Source of the DNA: Cucumis sativus
Lineage: Eukaryota > Streptophyta > Magnoliopsida > Cucurbitales > Cucurbitaceae
DNA length: 64,000 nucleotides
Direction: 5' to 3'
NCBI RefSeq assembly: GCF_000004075.3
Contig: NC_026660.2
Span: 25,237,498-25,301,497, forward strand
Positions 38,314 through 50,586 of the stretch are shown here, one piece after another; within the stretch, counting starts at the first letter, position 1, and every line of letters starts with the position of its first letter. A program made the position numbers and the translations under genes. The notes beneath the pieces are model-generated. The model was not told the DNA's origin. It saw only the letters and a program-made list of their open reading frames with translations, and did not search any database.

Positions 38314-41300
38314 AAAAAAAAATGAAAAAGAAAAAAAGAAACTTTGTTTTATTTTCCCTTAATTTAGGTTTTCTTTTTTCCATATTAGGATTTATTTTTG
38401 TTTGTGTTTTTCTGGGTTTTTGGTGTATGAAATGAATGGATTATTTACCATCACTGTTTCTCTTTTTTGGGAAATATTAATTACAGTGTGTGTGTCTTCA
38501 AATTAAATTAACCTAATTATATCTGAAAATTTATTCAATTGGAATCTTACATTTTTTGTTACAGTTAGTACTTACAATTCATGTTTTTCTTTTCTTTTCT
38601 TTTCTTTTTTAAAAAATAATAATTCAAACCCACTAAAGTATCCTTTCAACATTTCAAATTCCCTTATTGCTTTTACTTTGTACTTTTATGGAGAAAAAAC
38701 AAGAAAAAGTCTCACAAAATTAAATTTCCCTATCAACACATGAAACAATAAAATAATTCCTTTATTGTGTGTACTACTATTTCAAGATAATTAATTAGGG
38801 AATATTAGATTTTATTTGATGTATGTATGAGGTGACACTCTCATTTCTATTTTCATCTGTCTCCTTTGTTTGTAACTTGTAAGATATAATGTTTATGTTT
38901 GTGAAAGTTTTTAGTTGGGATAGGGGAAATTGTATGCTTAATTAATACTTTTTTCTCCCTTACAACCCGGCATCAATTGCTTTCAACTTAATCATATAAT
39001 TTTTATTTCTTTTTTACTCCGACTTCCCTCTACCACTCTTGTCCTCTTTCATGTACTTCATGGACTTATTGCTTATCTAATGAAGTCGAAAAGATGAGGA
39101 TACTACAAAGGAGAAACAAACATTTAAATATGAAAAATACCATATTTTAGTTAACAAACATTTATAGAAAATGAGAATAGAGGGAGATCAAAAGGAGAAA
39201 CAAAGATATATTTAGAGATCTCTCTTTTTCTTGGTTTCCTAAAAAAACAGATCTCTTTTGTAAATACATACTTAATTCAATGGTGAAACAAGAGAATAAA
39301 ATATAAAAATAAATTAGGGGTAGTGGAGAAGGTGGTAAAAAGAATAGAAGGTAAATAAAATAATAGAGTGAGAAAGAAAAAAAAATGGTTTAGAAGGATA
39401 ATATATATACATACACACACACATACATATAGTTAATATTATTAGGAAGGAAGTGAAGGAAAAGAGAGAAAGAAGCAGGCTTTTGGGGAAATAAAGAAAA
39501 GTGTTATTGGTGTGTGTGTGTGTGTGATGTTTTCTTTCAACATCTTCTCTGATTCTTACTATGTGCTCTCAGATTTGCTTTATTTTTAGGTGTCTATCTC
39601 ACTCTCTCATTGCCTTTCAAATCTAACTTTATACTTTAAATATTATGCCCTCATTTCTATATTCTACTATTTCTCTATAAATCTTCATCTACGCCTATTC
39701 CTACCTACACATTCTAATGTCTTCCTTATTACTCTAATCAAACTCTTTATTAATTAAATACCCCTTCTCTTCTTCTCTTTGGATTTCTTTTTATAATTAT
39801 TTTTTTACATGTTTAAACTTTTCTTTCAACACATATAAAATTAGTAGAAGATATTCAAGCATCTCAAGTAGGTTGACACATCTTTAATGCTTTTGCCATA
39901 CCTAAATCTTGAGAAAAGAGTTGAAGGCGATCAAAATAGGGTAAAAGAAATGTAATTTAGAACACCCAAGAGCAGTGAAATAGTTGGAAAACATGAGTAA
40001 ACTTATTGCTTTTTTAACACCATTTAGAAACCAAGTTTGTTGATGAGTTATAAACAGTTAAATGATATAACCTCAATTGAACTATACCTTCTTTTGTTTC
40101 AAAATATATGAGTATTTAAACAACCGTAATAACCTAATACCTATAAATATGAAGTTTTTTTTATTAGTTTAAAAACATACAAAAACACAAACAATTGTTC
40201 TCTTAATTACAGGTTAGTAATTGATCAAATCCGTGGAAGACGATTGTTCAAACACTTTGAGCACAGTAAAAATTAAAGGATTCAAGATATTTCACAAATA
40301 CGTGTAAGAAGTGTAGTCTTCCAATTGAGTAGAAGAAGTATTATAAGCCATATGATTTCGCAGGATCATTTTAGTCTTATGTTGTTGAAATTTATACTTT
40401 TGTTTCTCTCCAATTTTCTTAACCTGATTTGCACAAAATAAAAACAAATCTAAATTGCTTATGAATTGATGCCATAAATATTATTGTTAGATACATCTAA
40501 CAGACCCCATCTCACTTATCAAAATAAATTGAATGTTATAGAACTGGTTGGCCTTAAGTTTATTTAATTTAATGATTATTATCACTCTATAATTCTTCCA
40601 ATACACATGTGGATCTCAACTAAAAATATACAATAATATAGCTCAAGTGCTTCATTTTTGTTTAATAATATATATGTAACATCTTTAACCTCCAAGCTCA
40701 AATAATTATATCAAGTTTACATTCATTTTGCAAAGCTACTTCTGAAAACCTACCTTCACTAAATAGCATCCCAAATTATTACATCTTCAATGGTTAATAT
40801 ATGTCTTGTCAACTTTCATATATTGAGCAGACAATATTAATTAGTTTTTTACAATCATAATTATGTTAACCAGCCATTAAGTGTCTCTAAATTAATAGTC
40901 TCTATCATTAAATTAAATCCAGGGATAAACTAACACATACTTGTTTATAGTTTGAACCAATTTTTGAATTTTTGAATTTACTATTCTAATAACAAATTAT
41001 TGCCCATGAAAACGAAATTAATAACTAAACTACTTGCATCACACCACTAATCATTAATCATGAGAGACATACAAGGGGCAGATTATTCTAAATAAAGCCT
41101 TTTCACATAGTTTTATCATGTGAACATGGATAGAACTAAGTGAAAAGGCTTGTTTATAAAATCGTCCATAATAATAACAATTAAGTATAATAATAATACA
41201 GATAATTTTCATCATATTCTTCAGAAACCCCACTTATGTAGATGTAATGCAAATAAAATATAGAAAAGTTTGGGTTGGGAAAAGGGAATTATTGGTTACG

Positions 41301-42128
41301 AAATTACAACTTGAGCACATGCAAACTATGAGGGCTTGGGCCCATAGCGATACCCAACAAATTTGGCAGCTAACCTCCCACTTGGAACCTAACCCAATAA
41401 TGAATTTCCTATTCAAAACATAACTTCCTCTTTCTAAATTCCAACCATGTGATCCACCAAGTTTAATTTCATCCATTCTTACCTTATATTATCTTTATCG
41501 TATTGCACTTCAAAATTTGTTGTATAAGCATTCCAAACATTCCATGTGTTTAATTTATTGAAAAAAATTTAAGTGTTTGACATCTTGAGCTTTTTGAAGT
41601 GTATTTTAAACCTTTTTTATATCAAAATAATTTAAATAAAAGTGAGTGAGAAAAAAACAGTCAATTCAAACATTGACTAAGTAAATATTTTTTTAAAATA
41701 AAATTGTAAGATTTTTGTTTATAATTGTAAGTTTAATTACAGATTTTCGACGTTCTTTATTAGTTGAACTAAGCTAAATAGCATATTAGTTGAACTACAC
41801 TTAATTTCCCCATTTCATTTGCATACACAACAATTCTTATATGAGTATAAGATTCTTTGGAGCCAACTTAACAGCATTAATTGTATCAATTTCTACTTCC
41901 AACTTCATTCACTTTGTCAATTTAGATGTAAATGAACACTTTAGAAGCATGCCTTGTTCAAAGAACAATACATATAGTATTTTCCAAGCTACTGAAAGAA
42001 TAAGTTTAAACGATTCTAAAATTTTGCATTGCTTGGTTCACTCTGTTTTTCCCGTCTTATATCTCTCCTCTCCATTGATATGTAGTCAAACTCTCATGAC
42101 TAAGAAGTAAATTCTGATGTGTGATTCA
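38314..42128. other. Intergenic between the Dof gene and the SKS gene
   Basis: About 3.8 kb of convergent intergenic DNA, since the Dof gene reads right and the SKS gene reads left. It holds the two 3' UTRs, a GT microsatellite at about 39510-39525, and AT-rich sequence. A minus-strand frame at 41234-41476 is less AT-rich than its surroundings but has no domain I recognise and is not called. Confidence 0.5.
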
Positions 42129-44777
42129 TCAATGTCGTCCCACGGCCTTGCCACATAACAAGGCGTTTGAAGGGATGTTATATTCATTGGCAAGACTCTG
42201 AGTTTGAGTCCAGACTCTGAGATAGAATTGTTGGCCAAGATACTGTCTTTCCCAGATTGAAGACCTCAAATTCCACATCCCTTGGTTGTCCAATGACACT
42301 AATATGGTTGTCCATGAATTAGGATACACCTGCAACATCAACAAGAACATACAAGAAGCTCAGGATTGATTCCATTTGGGGGAGTAATTAGCAGATTCTA
42401 AGGATATCTATATTGGAAAAGAATGAGATAGCTCGAAATGTGTCAAAGCAAATGTATAATGAAATCATTGGATGGATCTTTTTTCTTAGAAGATTTGTCA
42501 CTGCATAACGGTATTGATAATAACACTTGATACTGGAGTTGAGTCATATGGAAACAACCATGGGAGAGTTGGTTTACCTGTGCGGTGTGTCTGGTTAGAG
42601 CATCTACTAAATTGTAGGAGTTTCTACTGTCTTGACTCCATTGTCCAGAGCCATACCTATCATATTGCCAAGAAAGAAAAAATGTCAAGATTTGGACAAG
42701 AAACATTGTAGAAGCAGAGAGAACAGAACATTAGCCTTACCCAACCACCCAGAAATCGTAACCATCAAGGTGGAAGGATTGCACGGTATTCTCATTGTTC
42801 TGGAAAACAATTTCAACAAAATCGTGGAGAGCTGTCGGTAATACAGAAGTAGCAATGAAGGCAGGGCCATCAGAGGGAAGGCTCTGGAGGGAATCTACAG
42901 AGAAAACGCCAGGGATGTTGAAGTAATCAGCAAGCTTTAGAGGGGTATCAGAATTAACATATGAGACACGGTTGATGGCGTATCGCTGTTTTCCATTAAT
43001 TAAAGCAGCAGAAGTTGCCAAAACAATTGTCTTTGTTGGGATAATCTTCCCATAATGGAAAGAGCCCTGTGGATTAGGCCTAGCTGCATTTGCTGTTAAG
43101 TTCCACCTTCAAGAAATCAATAGAAAAAGATTAGTCACCTTGTAGATAGAAATGAAAAGAAAACGACCTGTTACATTTTTTTGACGTACCTGAAAGTTCT
43201 GGCTTGCTTAACAGACCAATCTACTTCGATGGTAGGACCAGCAGGTAGAGGTCCAGAAACAGGTGAATTGGAATTTGAGTAATGTAACACTGCAGTTGCT
43301 GTGAGTACAGTTTTAGTGAAGCGTGTTGACGCAACGATGTAATAGTCCTTTGGGGCCTGATCTAAGGTGACTAGAACTGATAAAGATTGACCGACGTGAA
43401 CATCAAGAGAGTCATATAAGTTCTGGAGAGTATGAGATCCTTCAACCTCAACTAACTTCATTTTATGTCCTTGAATCCTAAAGTTAAGAGATGTTGACAA
43501 ACCCACATTTGAGATCCTGAACATGTAAGTTTTACCTGAAATATGGATGTGGAGGAGTAAGTGTTAGGCTGCTTTGGGAACTTTAATGAAAAAGGGAATG
43601 TGCAAAACTTCAGAAACAAAATAGATATGGTTTGAAAATAACCTTGATCGCCAGTGAAAGTACTATGAGTTTGTCCATTAATAAGGACGCCATCAGGCAA
43701 AGGAAGAGATCCTCCTGAATCTAGAGATTCTTGCAGGGACTGAAAAGTAAAGAAACCGATATGAACATCCTTATCAGAATAGACAATACAAAAGAACTCT
43801 ATCAGGTCTTGTATTCGAATTTATATAATCTAATCCAAAGCACATTTAATAGTCGATCTACAAACAGGTAATATATCAGTAACAATATATTTCCTATTGG
43901 TTTTATTAGCATGAACTTGCAGAGAATGGAAAATTTTGAATTACCTTATGATTGGTCTTGTACCAATCACCAATGAGTAGAGTAAAATCTCCATCTTGAA
44001 TAGGATAGGGGATTGGAATTCTCGGTCTCTGGTAGACATTCAGGGCACCAAATCCACCAGCAGCTTTGTGAAATTGAGTTGAAGGGAAGTATGCAAAAGA
44101 TCCAATTTGATCTTTGGTTTGGAAGGAATAGGTATAATTGGAGTTTAGAGGAATTGGACAATTGGTCCCAACCACTCCATCTTGCCATGAGTTCTTCCTT
44201 TGCTTAATTCCATTCCTTAAGAAAGAACAACAATTACAGTAAATAAGACCAAACTTAAAAGCACTAGTGAACACTCACAACTACACTTGGAAAAACTAAA
44301 GCCACTAAGTAAGTACTCAGAAAACAACACATAACTGGCAATGTACTCAGCAAACAACATGATCTGAATGTAACTGTGAACTTAAAACTACATTGCTAGA
44401 AAAGGAATGAAATTCAGCAACTCACCATGTAAGCAACAAAGGCTCATCCAGCTTGTTGAAAAGATTAAGGATGATATTGTCATTGGTAACTACTTCTAGT
44501 TTAGGGCCAGGAAATTGACCATTGATGAGGATTACCTTTAAAAAATCAAACAGAGGAACAATTTAAACAAACAGTAAACACCAACAATAATCTGTAAAAG
44601 CCAGATCTGAAAAAGGAAAAGCAGACAACCAACCTGTTGAGGAACACCCAGAGGAGAGATAGTCCCATATGTCACAGTCCAAGTGTAAAACCTATATGGG
44701 TTTTCAGCATTCACTAATGAAACACTCAGCAAAGCGAAAGCTCCAAAAATCAGTCTAAGCAAACCCTGTTTCTCCAT
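42129..44777 (-). CDS. SKU5-similar protein (multicopper oxidase-like)
   Basis: Eight minus-strand exons: 44777-44634, 44535-44426, 44215-43945, 43739-43643, 43535-43190, 43106-42741, 42656-42578 and 42329-42129, giving 537 residues, the normal SKS length. A signal peptide (about residues 1-24, ending SVSLVNA) is followed by three cupredoxin-type domains in family order. Seen motifs include ILINGQFPGPKLEV, WQDGVVGTNCPI, FGALNVYQRPRIPIPYP, YGSGQWSQDSRNSYN and RQYLGQQFYLRVW. Copper ligands of ascorbate oxidase are mostly replaced: WNGI stands for WHGI (residue 86), FHLDGYDFWVVG for the HxHGHDF site, and no HCHIE motif occurs near the C-terminus. SKS proteins are secreted to the cell wall, and several pollen members lack oxidase activity. 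No GPI-type hydrophobic tail is seen. The last residues are LCGKAVGRH. All introns are short. Confidence 0.94.
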
Positions 44778-44795
44778 GAATACTGCAAAATGGCA

Positions 44796-44869
44796 CTACA
44801 TCAAAAAAACCCCAGACAGAATGTGGGAAAAATTAAAAAGACAGTTGAAAAAGAAAAAAAAAAAAATAC
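44796..44869 (-). other. Likely 5' UTR intron of the SKS gene
   Basis: On the minus strand AAG|GTATTT at 44869 is followed by a long T-tract and then GATGTAG at 44796, only 18 bases before the ATG. The 74-base length, U-rich body and clean borders match a plant leader intron. Inference from sequence only. Confidence 0.5.
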
Positions 44870-46960
44870 CTTGATTGAGAGAATGGAGAGGAGATTAAGG
44901 ATGAAGAGAGTCTTATTTGTTGAGAATTTGAAACCCCTTTTATTAAGGTCAGTGGGTAACAGCTAGAAGTTGATTGAATACAACTGGAGTGGATAAAGGG
45001 GTAAAATAGAGAGAGGGCGGGAAGAGAACCAAGATTCTTGGTCTGCACTAATAATATTTTCTTAAATGTAATAATCCAAATTGAGTTTTGAATTAAGAAA
45101 ATGTTAATTGTATGTTAGAAAAGGCAGGGGAGTATAAATTTAGTAAGGTTGTAACTCCAACTTTATGGAGCATTCGGTGCTATTGACGCGTTTTCTCATA
45201 ATTGAGAACCCAAATCGCTTCAACTGGAAGCAACCTTGATAACAATGAATGAGCGGCATAAGTTAGAATAAATATTTCTCTTTCTTTTCATTTTCTTTTT
45301 GGATGAAAAACTCCCCCAGATTACGCTGTTATTCATGGCTTTAATCTTCCTTTCCTTTTTCTTTTTGACCCTCTTTACTTTTCCTCTAAAGATTAAAAAT
45401 TAGTAATAACAAAATAGCCTGATTTTGGTTGTCCTTGTTCCTGACGATTTCGATTCTCTTTTACACAATAATGGATCACAATATATGTGTGCAAAATGAC
45501 TTTCCTTTGCAACTTTTTTCCATATCTCTTAAGTGTAATATTCTACTAAAAAAGGGATTAGTCTATAAAATAGAAAACTTTTGTATGTTTGGTTTATGAA
45601 ACCCAGATGTTACCAAGCTCATAATTGCAATTGGGCTATTAAAGCTTTAGAATTGAAAACGCTTAATCTTTGGTCTCATTCCCCCTTTGATTCTTAGGTG
45701 AGCTCTCCTTACAATATTGTGGGAGAGATTTTAGATATAAGTAATTTGGTTAACATTTGATCCTTTTGCAATTGTGTTGTAGATGAGAAGCATGTGTGAT
45801 GTCGGAGAGGGCAGAGGTTTGGTGAGTAAATTAATAACAAATAGTTCCCCACACGGTTTGCTTTGCTTTGGTTTGTCGCTGTGGCTGTTTGTCTCCTCAT
45901 ATCAAACGACGCACCGCCACTGAATATCACCAATCTCTAAACTACTTTTAAATCATTGATTCCAAAATCAAACCCTTTTTCATCTCTCCTATATCCTCTC
46001 TTTTACATTAATTAATCATATCCTACTTTGCTTCATATTTTTAATTTATTGCCTTTTCTAGTACTAGTATATTACAAAAATCCCAATAACAGTGTTATTA
46101 TTCCTCACATTCATAATTTTTTTTACATGTACCATAGTCTTTATAAATATTTCCCAAATTAACTGATTTCAAGCTTGAAAGAAGGGCCAAATGAAAGGAT
46201 AATTAAGATTTGAAGAAAGATTCAAAGGGTAGTATTGGGATACATTTAGAATAAAATTCAAAGGGTAAAAATGGACACAAATGTTTCTCCCACATTCTGA
46301 CTTTACTACATATTATAGGTATTTAAATAAATGATATGTTTTTTGTTCAAAGGTTTAGGGTTTGGGTCAATTCATCCCCTGTATTTTAAAATTCAACAAT
46401 TAAGTTTAGTGTTTCTAATGCCCTACAAACTGCTTTATTATATACCCTCTAAATTTATGGAATTAGTTAACAATTTGAGGTAAGTTAATCAGATAATATC
46501 ATAATTTTTTAGATACAAATTTAAAATATTAATGTACGCTTTCATAACAATTTCCTTACACTTTTTTTTCTTTATAATGAAAAACATACTATATTTGATA
46601 ATATCCTTATTTGTTTTCTTTTAAGAAAAACATAAACAAAAATTTATATTTAAATTTGTTAGGCAATATTATATTTCTAACTCGAGTCATTTATCTTAAA
46701 TTATGTTTGAGTCAAATCCAATGTAATTATATAATTATGTAAATGTTGTGGTTGTAAAATACTAAAGTTAAGTTAAATGAATGTCTCGTTTAGAAATATT
46801 TATAAATTATAAATTACTCGATTTTATATCATATATAAAAAGTTAATATGCGTCTAAATACGGGAGAATTTTAAAATTAAAAATAGAAATAAAATACAAA
46901 TATATAACACATTTTAAAAGTTATCTCATATTTTTTCAATTTTGATCCCATTGTTAGAAG
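44870..46960. other. Intergenic between the SKS gene and the RPW8-GRAM cluster
   Basis: The left part holds the SKS promoter and leader. The rest is AT-rich DNA with no supported gene. A minus-strand frame at 45709-45933 has no recognisable family. SKS (minus) and the RPW8-GRAM gene (plus) are divergent, but 2.7 kb apart. Confidence 0.55.
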
Positions 46961-47546
46961 TATTATTGTGTTCTCTAACTAACTTTTTATCACACCAAAA
47001 TTTCTGTTTCAGTTTCTTTTTTCTTTTTAATTTTCAAAAGAAACAGTTTTATGTTTTAAAAGAGTAACGACAAGCAAAAACGAATCTACTTGAATGGATA
47101 AAGGGATCGTATTGATGAGTGAATGCAATTTTGTTTTCTTTTAAAGTGATACATTTTTATTGCTTAAAATTCAATTTTTTTTATATATATAATATTAACA
47201 CATGTTAGAAAAACTTGGTTTTATTTTTATTATTTTCACATATGTGCCCATCTTTAAATAGAAATATTATGATTTGAATATATTAGTTTTAAAAAAGGTT
47301 AAATTATATAAATCAAAATACTTTTATAAATTTCGGTGGAAAAGGAAAAAGAAAAAGAAAGAGAGAAAGGAAAGTAAGCTTGTAGTTCAAGTTAAGCACA
47401 CACCCTCGTCAACAGTATTGAGTCAAGATGAGATGGGTATTTTGCATAGTTTTATATTCCCACTTCCAATCATCTCCCAAGTTTCTGCTATATCAGTTAA
47501 TAATTGTATACTTTTGAGAGACAGATCATCGATCTTCAAAATAGGA

Positions 47547-49344
47547 ATGGTGGTGGAGGAATTGTTAGTCGGAGCGGCTTTGGGTGCTTTATTAGGAGAG
47601 TTGCTGAAAGGGGTTATGAATTTGATGGAAAAATCCGTTCATTTCAAACCTGAGCTTGAACTACTCAAATCACAGATTGAGTTTTTACAGCCATTAGTGG
47701 ATCAGGTGGATGAGCTTGGTGAGGATTTCAAGCTTCGCTATTCTGATCAAACCTTGAAGATACTCATACGTAAAGGTAAGCAACTTATTAGAGAATGCAA
47801 TGATGCTGCCATACAAAATACTCTCTCCAGGTACTTCAAGATTCAACTATGTTACACAAAAGACCTTCGAAGATTGGATGCTGAACTTAAAAGGGCGGGA
47901 AGCAATTTGAGGTTGGAATTATACGTACAACAAATGAAGAAATTACAAGCTCTGGAAATTAATTACAATAATGATGGCCGCTATGGTCGAATTCTAGATC
48001 GAGCCAAATTAATTGTAACCAGCATCCTTACGCATGTTGGTTACAATTTTACATTTGTAACCAACATCCTCGATAAACTATTTTCGGGCGAGAGTGGGAG
48101 TAATAATAATAAATATAATATCAAGCTGCCCTTGCTGTTTTATCACGATCAGAGACTCAAAGGTAAACTATATATATCGTTATTAATCATCATCATCGCA
48201 TCATCCTCGTATGTTTTTTTAATTATATATATTAACCATTTTTTGTATGATATTATTAAATTGTATAAATGGGTGTAGGGAAAGCCGGTGTAAATTCTTT
48301 ACATGCTTTGTTGGGAAGAGCTGTAGAACACATCAAGGACGACCCAAAGAAAGGTGGGTTCATATCAATATATAATTAGTACTGCACTGATCCTCTTTTT
48401 ATAATTATTTTTTTTTAAAAAAGTGTGTTTAATTAATTTAAAGGCCGGATTGCGGGAATAATTGAAGAGATAATAAAGAAGTGGGGGGAAGGTAGATTTG
48501 AGAAGATATTTCATCGCACGTTTGAAACAACTATTGTAGCAGCTGACGAAAAGCTTCAAATATGGTTTGCTTGTAATTTGTCAACTACAAGAGAGAGAGG
48601 TGAAAATGAAACAGTAGCAGCATTTGGTGTTTTATTTGTATCTTCAGCAAAGCTTGCATTCTGGAGTTTCAAACCTACTCCACTACCACATTCCTCCAAT
48701 GTTAATACACAATCCCTGTATCTCAAGGTACCTACTTTTACTCATTTTCATAAATCAATAAATATAGAAACAAAAGTACTGACACATTTGAGATTCTTGG
48801 TAATCCAGTTTCAGTTAAGCAATCTCCACAATAAAATCAACAGTTAACCAAAAAGGGAAACTCTCTTAAAAATATATAATCTGCAAAATAATATAAACTC
48901 TCTAAATAGTTAACTCTATTAGGTGAAACACGTATTATTTGTGTGTGGATATCTCTTCTTATATTTATATTTTTTACTAGTTGTTTATTTTGTAATAGTT
49001 AAATATATATTCTCTGACAATTCATAGGAGATTAGAAAATCGAACCTCTCCTAACTTGAAGGTTAACATATATACAGAGCTAGCTATTGTTGATGTTGCA
49101 CAGAAAAAAGAAGGTATATTTTATAAGAAAGTTTTTATTAGTTGAGTATCTCATATAAAAGATACAACAACAGGTAGTTATACCATTTGAGCTACTAAAA
49201 GACGTTGAGTATGATGGAGATCAAAAATGCATACGAGTCATCGCCATTGATGACCAGAAATTTGAGTTTATGAATTTCCGGAACTACAATTTCGCTAAAG
49301 AAGGCATCCAACAAATTCCACTCGCACCCATTTGGACTCGCTAG
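47547..49344 (+). CDS. RPW8-GRAM fusion protein, copy A
   Basis: Exons 47547-48162, 48279-48353, 48444-48727 and 49174-49344 join with consistent phases to give 381 residues. Residues 1 to about 135 are an RPW8 domain (ELLVGAALGALLGELLKGVM, later KGKQLIRECNDA and LCYTKDLRRLDAELKRA) closely like that of the RPW8-NLR at 60676. Residues about 136-205 are a linker ending in a decayed P-loop exon (LPLLFYHDQRLKG). Residues 206-381 match a GEM-like GRAM protein: RAVEHIKDD, GRFEKIFHRTFET, CNLSTTRERG, AFGVLFVSSAKLAF, KVVIPFELLKDV and KCIRVIAIDDQKFEFMNFRN. RPW8 domains act at membranes in immunity; GRAM domains bind lipids. NB-ARC and LRR parts are absent. An in-frame ATG lies upstream (47274), but MVVEELL matches the RPW8 start. 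Function is unknown; membrane-linked immunity is an inference. Confidence 0.8.
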
Positions 49345-49669
49345 CTCTACAAACTCTCTCTGCCTTAATTCTTGGGTTAGTAATAGACTATATTGGATTC
49401 AAGTTTTTATATATATATATAGATATATATATATATTTATTTATTAGGTAAGTACAGTTTTCTAGGGCTTGACCTTTAATTATAGCTGTGGTTGATTATT
49501 ATAACTACAAGTTAATTTTGTGATCGTGAATTATAAACTTATTAGTTAAATAGTTTTGTTTTTGTTTTTTGCTGGATTTTAATTTCTACCTTTACTTTGG
49601 AAATTCCCATGGAATTTTAACAAAGGAAAAAGAAAAGGAAAGAGTCAGGTGGGAGAGAGAAATTGAATA

Positions 49670-50586
49670 TGCTGGGTATTATACTTATGTCAACAATCGA
49701 GCTTTCCAACCAACCAACCACTTGTAAGACCAGAGAACGCGCTAAGCCAACACGAACCAATAGGAAACTAGAGATCACAACGCCAAACCAACAATCGCAA
49801 TATTGCTAGTCAAACTCGAACCAAGAAACTGAGACACCTACAGATCCTATGACCGGAGACCCACAACCACAAACCTGTCCGACTGCAGAATGCCCTGTTG
49901 TAAAAATAAGGTACATCACTGTCAAAATGACTTATTGTGTAGTGACGAATCTTTAAGATTAACACAGCTTCTACTTGTACACTTGGTCCGATATTAAAAT
50001 AGAAACGATCAAGAAACTTACTCACAATTGACAACTATTTGTATTGGTAGAGAAAAGGAGAGGTTATAAAGAATGAATGAATAAGAATACAAATCTTTAT
50101 TAAGGCAAGCACAGTTGTTCGAGCCCGAGCTCGGACTGACGTCAAGTAGTGACACGATCATAGGGTTTACTTCTTCCAATTTAAGAGAGATAACTTTACA
50201 TTGGGTAAAGGTCCACAGTCTTTTCCAACGCACCTAAGGCTGGAAAAAAACCACCACCAACTGACGTCACTACACCGTCAGGACGCCTACGTCAGATGGC
50301 GTCAACCACGGCTAAACCAGCCGTGAAACCTCCCAAACCGGAAAACCCACGTAACCCGAGGCGAGTGACGCTGAAATCGCTCACCGAATAACGCACCACC
50401 GTCGTGTGGCCGTGGGATAGACTTTTTCTCTCTCTCCTTTCTTTCTCTGTGAATTGCGGCTGCCCTCTCTTCACCTCTTCCTCTTTTCTTTTTCCCAAAA
50501 TAAAACGAAGAATATTCGCTTAATTGCAAAAGTGCCATTGGCACATAATTACAATTCTGTCCACGACCATAAAAAAACTCATTTTA
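49670..50586. mobile_element. LTR-like insertion downstream of RPW8-GRAM copy A
   Basis: About 917 bp is absent from the matching place in unit B, where the uninterrupted text reads 'gaaattcaatacctaa' near 58732. In unit A the text stops at 'gaaattgaata' and resumes as 'caatacctaa', leaving a near-duplicate of five bases on each side (gaata and caata). The insert starts TGCTGGG, is much richer in GC in its second half (50.1-50.45 kb), and has no transposase or polymerase frame. This fits a solo LTR, though the 3' end lacks a clear CA. Class is uncertain; that it is an insertion is well supported. Confidence 0.6.

Noticed and set aside
41234-41476. 80-residue minus-strand frame past the SKS gene
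   Set aside because: Coding-like residue mix but no known domain, no splice partners and no position in an adjacent gene; left uncalled.
47274-47546. N-terminal extension of RPW8-GRAM copy A from an upstream ATG
   Set aside because: The extension is Lys-rich or low-complexity, is not kept in copy B, and the RPW8-NLR starts at the equivalent of MVVEELL.
50018-50544. Several short minus-strand frames in the LTR-like insert
   Set aside because: They overlap in different frames and end in low-complexity sequence, consistent with non-coding LTR DNA.
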